From Nitratireductor sp. XY-223 (GTDB lineage: Bacteria > Pseudomonadota > Alphaproteobacteria > Rhizobiales > Rhizobiaceae): a DNA stretch of 64,000 nt. Each line of letters begins with the position of its first letter. The stretch's first letter is position 1. The translations under genes were made by a program, and so were the position numbers. Location of the stretch: contig NZ_SPNT01000001.1 in NCBI RefSeq assembly GCF_004959855.1, forward strand, positions 186,001 through 250,000. Direction: 5' to 3'. Positions 53,893-60,398 of the stretch are shown one piece after another. Under the pieces are notes generated by a model that ran no database searches, was not told the origin of the DNA, and saw nothing but the letters and a program-made list of their open reading frames with translations.

Positions 53893-54921
53893 TCAGGCGC
53901 GCCTGCGGCCGCGGCGCTCGCGTTTCGGCGCATCGGCTGCGTCCGCCGCGGTCTTGTTGCGCAACGGCCCGATCTTCTCGACGATGTCCTCGAGGCTGGG
54001 TTTTTTCGCCCGCTCATGGGTGTCGATTGCCGCGCGCATGGCGCGCAGGTGATCGCAGGACGTGCCACAGCAGCCGCCGATGATCGTCGCGCCCGCATCG
54101 ATCGCCAGGCGCGCGTATTCGGCCATCAGCGGCGGCGTGCCCGAATAGTGGATCTCGGAGCCGACGAATTCGGGGATGCCGCAATTGCCCTTGACGATGA
54201 TGGTGCCGTCCGGATTGGCTTCCTTCATGTCGAGAAGCGATGAGAGTATGTCCGATGCGCCGACGCCGCAATTGGCACCGACCGCCAGCGGCGGCTGTTC
54301 CACGTCGTTCGCGACGTTGTGAATGTCCTTCGGGTGCAGTCCCATCATGGTCTTGCCGGCGGTGTCGAAGGAACCGGTATAGGTATAGGGCATCCCGCAT
54401 CTGACGGCCGCCTCGGCTGCCGCGCGGATTTCGTCCGGCGCCGACATGGTCTCGATCCAGGCGATTTCCGCGCCGCCGGCCTTGAGGCCGTTGATCTGTT
54501 CCTCGAATGCTTCGACCGCTTCCTCATAGGTGAGGGCGCCGAGCGGCACGAGCAATTCGCCGGTGGGGCCTACGGAGCCCGCGACGATCACACGGCGTCC
54601 GGCGCCGTCCGCGACCCGCCTGGCGATCTCGGCGGCCTTTTTGTTCAGCTCAAACACCCGGTCTTGCGCGTGGTGAAGCTTCAGTCTTTGACGGGTGCCG
54701 CCGAAGCTGTTTGTCAGGATGATGTCGGAGCCCGCGTCAACGAAATCCTGATGCAGCTTGACGATCTTTTCCGGCGCGTCCTCGTTCCAGAGCTCGGGCG
54801 CTTCGCCGGATTCCAGGCCCATGGCAAAGAGGTTCGTGCCGGTTGCGCCGTCGGCGAGAAGAACGCCCTTCTCGGCAATGAGATCGGACAGCGGATTGGT
54901 CGATGCGGCGGGAGGGGACAT
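53893..54921 (-). CDS. bmt: Betaine-homocysteine S-methyltransferase (BHMT-like) with Arg-rich tail
   Basis: The 342-residue homocysteine S-methyltransferase-domain enzyme has DGATGTNLFAMGLESGEAPE, ILTNSFGGTRQRLKLH, the zinc ligands in GANCGVGASD and GGCCGTSCDH, and an MVHF-type barrel. It uses betaine (or a related methyl donor) to make methionine and dimethylglycine. The protein ends KRERRGRRRA, a basic tail not needed for the fold. A SahR-like palindrome lies 34 bp upstream of the ATG. The gene runs opposite to the Fe-S gene with a 4-bp gap. Confidence 0.87.
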   Translation of the reverse strand: MSPPAASTNPLSDLIAEKGVLLADGATGTNLFAMGLESGEAPELWNEDAPEKIVKLHQDFVDAGSDIILTNSFGGTRQRLKLHHAQDRVFELNKKAAEIARRVADGAGRRVIVAGSVGPTGELLVPLGALTYEEAVEAFEEQINGLKAGGAEIAWIETMSAPDEIRAAAEAAVRCGMPYTYTGSFDTAGKTMMGLHPKDIHNVANDVEQPPLAVGANCGVGASDILSSLLDMKEANPDGTIIVKGNCGIPEFVGSEIHYSGTPPLMAEYARLAIDAGATIIGGCCGTSCDHLRAMRAAIDTHERAKKPSLEDIVEKIGPLRNKTAADAADAPKRERRGRRRA

Positions 54922-54954
54922 TGTACTTTTCCAAATGGTGCCAAATTGTGTAAC

Positions 54955-54976
54955 GATATAAACATGTCTTTATATC
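54955..54976. promoter_or_regulatory. SahR-like palindrome upstream of bmt
   Basis: Arms GATATAAACA and TCTTTATATC around TG match symmetry at 9 of 10 positions and match the site at 47644-47667 almost exactly. It lies 34 bp upstream of the bmt ATG, where it would overlap or flank the core promoter. Confidence 0.7.
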
Positions 54977-55082
54977 ATGGCAATGCCGAAAAGCGCTCAT
55001 CGGACGGATTTCAATGGCCATGGGTGGGCAAAGAAAAGGCGGCCGAAGGGCCGCCAATTCCCGATTCCGCTTCGGTCGAGCG

Positions 55083-56144
55083 CTATTCGGCGGCAATTGC
55101 CTCCTCATGGGCGACCGGGGTCACCATCGCCGCGATGACATCATGGATGTCCAGCGATCCAACCGGTTTGCCGCCGGCGTCGGTGACGTGGGCCATGGCG
55201 GTGTTGGCGTCGGTCATGGTCTTTGCCGCTTCCTCCAGGGTCGTTCCGGTGACGATGCCCATCCCCTCGGGATCGCCGGACAGCGGCTTCATGATCGTCT
55301 CGACCAGGATCACGCGCCCGCGATTGACCTCCTTGACGAAATTGGAGATGTAGTCGTCGGCCGGGTTGAGTACGATGTCCTGGCCGGTCCCCTGCTGAAC
55401 GATCTCGCCGTCGCGCAGGATCGCGATCTTGTCGCCGAGGCGCAGCGCCTCGTCGAGATCGTGGGTGATGAAAACCACGGTCTTGCGGATTTCCTTCTGC
55501 AGGTCAAGCAGCACCGACTGCATGTCCATCCGGATCAGCGGATCGAGCGCCGAGAAGGCCTCGTCCATGAGCAGGATCGGCGCGTCGTTGGTCAGGGCCC
55601 GCGCCAGGCCGACACGCTGCTGCATGCCGCCTGAAAGCTGATTGGGATAGCTCCTTTCGAAGCCGGTCAGTCCGACCCGGTCGATCCAGCGCTGCGCCCG
55701 CTCGATCTGCTCGGCGCGCGAGACACCCTGCACCTCAAGCCCGTAAACGGCGTTGTCGAGAACCGTACGATGCGGCAATAGGGCGAATTTCTGGAATACC
55801 ATCGCTGTTTCGTGGCGGCGGAATTCCCGCAGTTGGCCGGCACTCATCTTGCACACGTCGGCGTCGCCGACGATGACCTCGCCGGCGGTCGGATCGATTA
55901 GCCGGTTGATGTGGCGGATCAGGGTGGACTTGCCCGATCCGGACAGACCCATGACCACTTGGATGCCGCCGGCGGGCATCTCGATGTTGATGTCCTTCAG
56001 ACCGAGGACATGACCGTACTGCTCGTTCAGCTCGGTCTTGGTCATGCCCTCCTTGACCATGTCGACATATTGTTCGGGGTTCTTGCCGAAGATCTTGTAG
56101 AGATTTCGGACCGAAATGCCGGGGCTCGTCTTCGAATCAACCAT
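55083..56144 (-). CDS. proV: Glycine betaine/proline ABC transporter ATP-binding protein
   Basis: The 353-residue ATPase has the ProV-type N-terminal extension (VRNLYKIFGKNPEQYVDMVKEG), Walker A GLSGSGKST, signature LSGGMQQRVGLARAL, Walker B ILLMDEAFSALDP and a C-terminal CBS-like region. It powers betaine (and perhaps choline or proline betaine) uptake with ProW and ProX. The ATG at 56144 overlaps the ProW stop by 8 bp. Confidence 0.92.
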   Translation of the reverse strand: MVDSKTSPGISVRNLYKIFGKNPEQYVDMVKEGMTKTELNEQYGHVLGLKDINIEMPAGGIQVVMGLSGSGKSTLIRHINRLIDPTAGEVIVGDADVCKMSAGQLREFRRHETAMVFQKFALLPHRTVLDNAVYGLEVQGVSRAEQIERAQRWIDRVGLTGFERSYPNQLSGGMQQRVGLARALTNDAPILLMDEAFSALDPLIRMDMQSVLLDLQKEIRKTVVFITHDLDEALRLGDKIAILRDGEIVQQGTGQDIVLNPADDYISNFVKEVNRGRVILVETIMKPLSGDPEGMGIVTGTTLEEAAKTMTDANTAMAHVTDAGGKPVGSLDIHDVIAAMVTPVAHEEAIAAE

Positions 56145-57024
56145 GGATGACCTCCTGGTGCTTCTGCAGACGCTTGCCGAAGGCCTGGCTTGTGCGGTCG
56201 AAGATGATGGCGATGCCGACAATGGCAAGGCCGTTGAACACGCCGAGGGTGAAGTACTGGTTGGTGATTGCCCTCAAAACGGGCTGGCCAAGGCCCTGGA
56301 CGCCGATCATGGAGGCCACCACAACCATGGCCAGAGCCATCATGATGGTCTGGTTGATGCCGGCCATGATGGTCGGCAGCGCCAGCGGCATCTGGACGTT
56401 CTTCAGCCGCTGCCAATTGGACGAGCCGAAGGCGTCCGCCGCCTCCAGCACATCCTTGTCGACGAGGCGGATGCCGAGATTGGTCAGCCGGATAATCGGC
56501 GGGATGGCATAGATCACGACGGCGATCAGGCCGGGAACCTTGCCGATACCCAGAAGCATGACGACCGGGATCAGGTAAACGAAGCTCGGCATGGTCTGCA
56601 TGATGTCCAGAATCGGATTGACCACCGCCTGGACGCGGTCGGACCGAGACATGATGATTCCGATAGGGATGCCGATGAAAATGGCCAGAACCGTACACAC
56701 GAAGATCATCGATATGGTCTTCATCGTGTCTTCCCACATGTCGAAATAGCCGATCAGCAGCAGCGTGACGACAGAGCCGATAACAATGCGCAGGTCGCGG
56801 CTGGCCAGCCAGGCGATAAAGGCGATGATTATCAGTATTACCGGCCACGGCGTTTCCGTCATGAAGTCTTCAGACGCAATCAGAAAATGCTTCAGCGGCT
56901 CGAAAAACAGTTCGAAATATTCCCCATAGGCCCGAGTGAAGGACCGGAAACCCTCGTCGATCGCTTTCTTAAGCGCGCGCAGGCTCGCTCCGTTCATACT
57001 CGGAAACTCGTACAGCCATTCCAT
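56137..57024 (-). CDS. proW: Glycine betaine/proline ABC transporter permease
   Basis: The 295-residue permease has about six TM helices and the ProW loop with VNPILDIMQTMPSFVYLIPVVMLLGIGKVPGLIAVVIYAIPPIIRL, followed by the EAA-type motif EAADAFGSSNWQRLKNVQMPLALPTIM. It forms the membrane channel of the ProVWX system. Confidence 0.92.
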   Translation of the reverse strand: MEWLYEFPSMNGASLRALKKAIDEGFRSFTRAYGEYFELFFEPLKHFLIASEDFMTETPWPVILIIIAFIAWLASRDLRIVIGSVVTLLLIGYFDMWEDTMKTISMIFVCTVLAIFIGIPIGIIMSRSDRVQAVVNPILDIMQTMPSFVYLIPVVMLLGIGKVPGLIAVVIYAIPPIIRLTNLGIRLVDKDVLEAADAFGSSNWQRLKNVQMPLALPTIMAGINQTIMMALAMVVVASMIGVQGLGQPVLRAITNQYFTLGVFNGLAIVGIAIIFDRTSQAFGKRLQKHQEVIHG

Positions 57025-57082
57025 TTTATTGTCCCTTCCGACCCCGTGTGTGGACTTGTTCTTGTGGTTATTGCGTCCGGCA

Positions 57083-57112
57083 AAAACCCGGCGGGGCGAC
57101 CCGCCGGGTTTT
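57083..57112 (-). terminator. Strong hairpin terminator between proX and proW
   Basis: A 13-bp perfect stem (AAAACCCGGCGGG/CCCGCCGGGTTTT) around four bases, with a T-run on the minus strand. Placed directly after proX, it probably makes most transcripts end there so that the binding protein is made in excess over ProWV. Confidence 0.85.
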
Positions 57113-57118
57113 CAAAGA

Positions 57119-58126
57119 TTAGGAGTTTGCCAGGTAGTTCTTGACCTTGTCGGCAACGTCCGGGGTAACCCACGTGGTCCAGATGTCCTCGTGGTTTTCA
57201 AGGAAGTAGCGGGCACCGTCTTCACCGGTGGCCTGGTTGTCGACCATCCAGGCAAGCAGGCTGTTCACCGTCTTGTTGCCCCATTTGCGGGTGGCAAGAT
57301 AGTCGTAGGCAATGCCGCCGCGCTTCTGGAACTCGTCGGTCACGACCGTGTAGACCTCGGATTTCGGCCAGGCGTTCTTCTGCGGGTTCTCGCACTCGGC
57401 CTGGGACGTACAGGTGTCCCATTGCTCTTTGTCGTGCGGCACGCCGAAGCCGAGGCGAACCATCTCGTATTTGCCGAGAATGGCCGTTGGTGCCCAATAG
57501 TAGCCGAGCCAGCCTTCGTTGCGCTCAAACGCCTTGGCGATCGAGCCGTCCAATCCGGCCGCGGAGCCAGAGTCGATCAGGCTGAAGCCGGCCTTTTCGC
57601 CGCCATAGGCCTTGAAAAGATTGCCGGTCGAGATCTGGCAGTTCCAACCCGACGGACAGTTGTAGACCCCGCCCTTGGACGAATCCTCTGGATCCGGGAA
57701 CAGTTCCGGGTGCTTCAGCGCATCGTCGATCGTCTTGATGTCCGGATAGGCCTCGGCAATGTAGTTCGGGATCCACCAACCCTCGACGCCGCCATCGGCG
57801 AGCGACTCGGCGGCAATGTGAAGGCGGCCCTCGGCGACCGCGGCATCGACCGCGTCACGGAAAGCGTTGATCCACAGTTCCGGAGCGACGTCCGGCTGAC
57901 CCTTTTCGTTCATGGACGCGAATGTCGGCATCGTGTCGCCGGCGACAAGTTCCACATCGCAACCGTAGCCTTCGGAAAGGATGATCTGATCGATATTGGC
58001 CAGCACCTCGGCCGACTGCCAGTTCATCTGGGCAACCGTGACCTTCCCGCAGTCTTCGGCGGATGCGGTGTTGGCAAAGAACATGAGACCTGTGGCGAGC
58101 AACGATGAAGCGATAAGCTTCTTCAT
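57119..58126 (-). CDS. proX: Glycine betaine ABC transporter substrate-binding protein
   Basis: The 335-residue periplasmic OpuAC-type protein has a signal peptide ending near residue 23 (ANTASA), then CGKVTVAQMNWQSAEVLANI and multiple Trp residues (MNWQ, EGWW, EGWLGYYWAP, TTWVTP) suited to a cation-pi cage for betaine. The first gene of a leftward proX-proW-proV operon, partly attenuated by the following hairpin. Confidence 0.9.
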   Translation of the reverse strand: MKKLIASSLLATGLMFFANTASAEDCGKVTVAQMNWQSAEVLANIDQIILSEGYGCDVELVAGDTMPTFASMNEKGQPDVAPELWINAFRDAVDAAVAEGRLHIAAESLADGGVEGWWIPNYIAEAYPDIKTIDDALKHPELFPDPEDSSKGGVYNCPSGWNCQISTGNLFKAYGGEKAGFSLIDSGSAAGLDGSIAKAFERNEGWLGYYWAPTAILGKYEMVRLGFGVPHDKEQWDTCTSQAECENPQKNAWPKSEVYTVVTDEFQKRGGIAYDYLATRKWGNKTVNSLLAWMVDNQATGEDGARYFLENHEDIWTTWVTPDVADKVKNYLANS

Positions 58127-58614
58127 GACGTAAATTCTCCCAGTTTTGCAGTGACTTAATCAAAACGCCTCACTGCTTCACTGCAAGCAACAAGTCGTAT
58201 CCATTGGCGCTACGCGGATGATAATCCCGGCGATTGCCATTCCCCTGTATCGGCTCCCCGGCCGCTTGCGACCCATAAAACGGCAACAGAGTGCAGCACA
58301 ATGGTCTTTTTGCGACATAAATTGACCATATGGCGTTTCACTGGGTGAGAAAAGCACCAATTGAAATTAACCGAACGGACAAATTTTGCCCGAAATTACA
58401 AATTTTTGCCGACTAGGCTCTACACGATTTAATCCAGGCATAAATATTTCGATATCTTGAAAACGACATGACCGTAGTCGGGCGATCTGGGGATTGAACC
58501 GGCCTTGCGACGCCCGACTGACGCATTCGGGCTGGCTTTTCATGCAATGGGCAGTCTATACCCATTCCAAATTGCAGGCGCGACAGGGTCCTGCAGCCGG
58601 AAAGGGATGGCGAA
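58127..58614. other. 488-bp divergent intergenic region between proX and formate dehydrogenase genes
   Basis: No gene is seen. The central part (58300-58460) is AT-rich and probably contains both divergent promoters. No palindrome of the SahR-like type is present. The segment 58500-58614 is the leader of the formate dehydrogenase beta gene. Confidence 0.5.
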
Positions 58615-60291
58615 ATGAACAAGCATGTCAACATCAAGCGACGCGACCGCGGACCCAAGGGACGTCCGCTGGACGATGCGGCGCTTGAGGAAATGCGCGG
58701 CCTTTTCGAGGGGCTGGAGCTGCGCCGTGACCTGCTGATCGAATTCCTGCACAACATCCAGGACACCTATGGCTGTCTGTCGGCGGCCCACATCAGAGCG
58801 CTGTCCGAGCTCATGCGGTTGCCGCAGGCGGAAATTTACGAGGTGGCATCGTTCTACGACCATTTTGACGTGGTCCGGGAAGGGGAGGACGCGCCCGCGC
58901 CCCTGACCATCCGCGTGTGCGATTCCCTGTCCTGCATGATGGCCGGCTCCGAGACGGTGATTTCGGCGCTCGAAAACGGCGCAGACCCGTCGCTCATAAG
59001 GATCGCGCGCGCGCCGTGCATGGGGCGCTGCGACACGGCTCCGGCGGCGCGAGTCGGCGACCGGGAAGTGGACCACGCGACGCCCGACGACCTTCTACGG
59101 CTGGCCAGCGAAGGCGGCTTTGACGCGCTGGTTCCCGAATATATCAACCTCTTTGCCTATCAGGAGTACGGCGGCTACGCGCTCTACGAGAAGGTCCGCT
59201 CCGGGAAGATCGGCGCGGAGGCGCTCATCGAGGCGCTTTCCGATGCCGGACTGCGCGGTCTCGGCGGCGCCGGCTTCCCGGCCGGGAAGAAATGGGGTTT
59301 CGTCCGCTCCTATGAGGGGCCGCGCCTGATGACGGTGAATGGCGACGAGGGCGAGCCGGGCACCTTCAAGGACCGATATCTGCTCGAAAGCGATCCGCAC
59401 CGGGCGCTGGAAGGGGCGCTGATCGCGGCCCACGCGGTCGCCGCCGAGCGCATCTATTTCTATATGCGCGACGAATACCCGGCGGTGCTTGCAATCCTGC
59501 GGGCGGAGATCGAGGCGCTGGAGGCGGCCGGTATCATCGATGCCGGGTTCATCGAGCTGCGCCGCGGCGCCGGCGCCTATATCTGCGGCGAAGAAAGCGC
59601 GATGATCGAGAGCATCGAAGGCAAGCGCGGCCTGCCGCGCCACCGCCCGCCATACATTGCCGAGGTGGGCCTGTTCGGCCGGCCGACACTAAACCACAAT
59701 GTCGAAACGCTGTGGTGGATCCGCGATATCGTGGAAAAAGGCGCCAAGTGGTTCGCCGATCAGGGCAAGCCGGGCCATCCGGGACCGCGCTCGTGGTCGG
59801 TCTCCGGGCGCGTCAAGGAGCCGGGTGTTAAACTGGCCCCGGCCGGCGTCACGGTCCGGGAACTGATCGACGATTATTGCGGCGGAATGGCTGAAGGGCA
59901 CACCTTCAAGGCCTATCTGCCGGGTGGTGCCTCGGGCGGAATCCTGCCCGCCAGCATGGACGGCATTCCGCTCGATTTCGGCGGCGAACTGGCCGATGCC
60001 GATGCCTTTGTCGGTTCCCATGCGGTGGTCGTCCTGTCCGACAAGGACAGCGTGAAGGAAGCGACGCTCAACCTTCTGAAGTTTTTCAAACATGAAAGCT
60101 GCGGGCAGTGCACGCCCTGCCGCGGCGGTACGGAAAAGATGGTCTCGCTGCTGGAGGGCGACGGACCGCTCGACGAAGAGGCAATCCGCGATCTCGAAGC
60201 CGTCATGCGTGACGCGTCGATTTGCGGGCTCGGTCAGGCGGCGCCCAATCCGGTCAACCATTTGCTGGTCCATTTCCGGGACGAGCTTTAG
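58615..60291 (+). CDS. NAD-dependent formate dehydrogenase beta subunit, NuoE-NuoF fusion
   Basis: The 558-residue protein fuses a NuoE-like [2Fe-2S] thioredoxin domain (residues 25-170; CDSLSCMMAG and APCMGRCDTAP give the four Cys) with a NuoF-like domain that binds FMN and NADH (GLRGLGGAGFPAGKKWGFVR, GDEGEPGTFKDRYLLE, GAGAYICGEESAMIES) and a C-terminal [4Fe-4S] site (ESCGQCTPCRGG). This is the diaphorase part of NAD-reducing FDHs; it passes formate electrons to NAD+. Encoded just before the catalytic subunit. Confidence 0.9.
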   Translation: MNKHVNIKRRDRGPKGRPLDDAALEEMRGLFEGLELRRDLLIEFLHNIQDTYGCLSAAHIRALSELMRLPQAEIYEVASFYDHFDVVREGEDAPAPLTIRVCDSLSCMMAGSETVISALENGADPSLIRIARAPCMGRCDTAPAARVGDREVDHATPDDLLRLASEGGFDALVPEYINLFAYQEYGGYALYEKVRSGKIGAEALIEALSDAGLRGLGGAGFPAGKKWGFVRSYEGPRLMTVNGDEGEPGTFKDRYLLESDPHRALEGALIAAHAVAAERIYFYMRDEYPAVLAILRAEIEALEAAGIIDAGFIELRRGAGAYICGEESAMIESIEGKRGLPRHRPPYIAEVGLFGRPTLNHNVETLWWIRDIVEKGAKWFADQGKPGHPGPRSWSVSGRVKEPGVKLAPAGVTVRELIDDYCGGMAEGHTFKAYLPGGASGGILPASMDGIPLDFGGELADADAFVGSHAVVVLSDKDSVKEATLNLLKFFKHESCGQCTPCRGGTEKMVSLLEGDGPLDEEAIRDLEAVMRDASICGLGQAAPNPVNHLLVHFRDEL

Positions 60292-60294
60292 TGC

Positions 60295-60315
60295 CACTGC
60301 CGGGCAGTGTTTGTT
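60295..60315 (+). terminator. Hairpin between formate dehydrogenase subunit genes
   Basis: CACTGC/GCAGTG forms a compact stem just after the beta-subunit stop, followed by TTTGTT. It could partly attenuate transcription into the alpha-subunit gene, but a weak intrinsic terminator is also possible. Confidence 0.4.
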
Positions 60316-60398
60316 CATATCCGGAACAGTGGTCAGTGATATTGCGTACGATATAGATAAGAACCCGAAGGTTCGCTATTTGGTGAGGAAGCGCGCAG

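Noticed and set aside
60338-60360. ATATAGATAAG-like sequence before fdhF as a third SahR site
   Set aside because: It lacks the palindromic partner TCTTTATAT and the central TG, so it does not match the other two sites.
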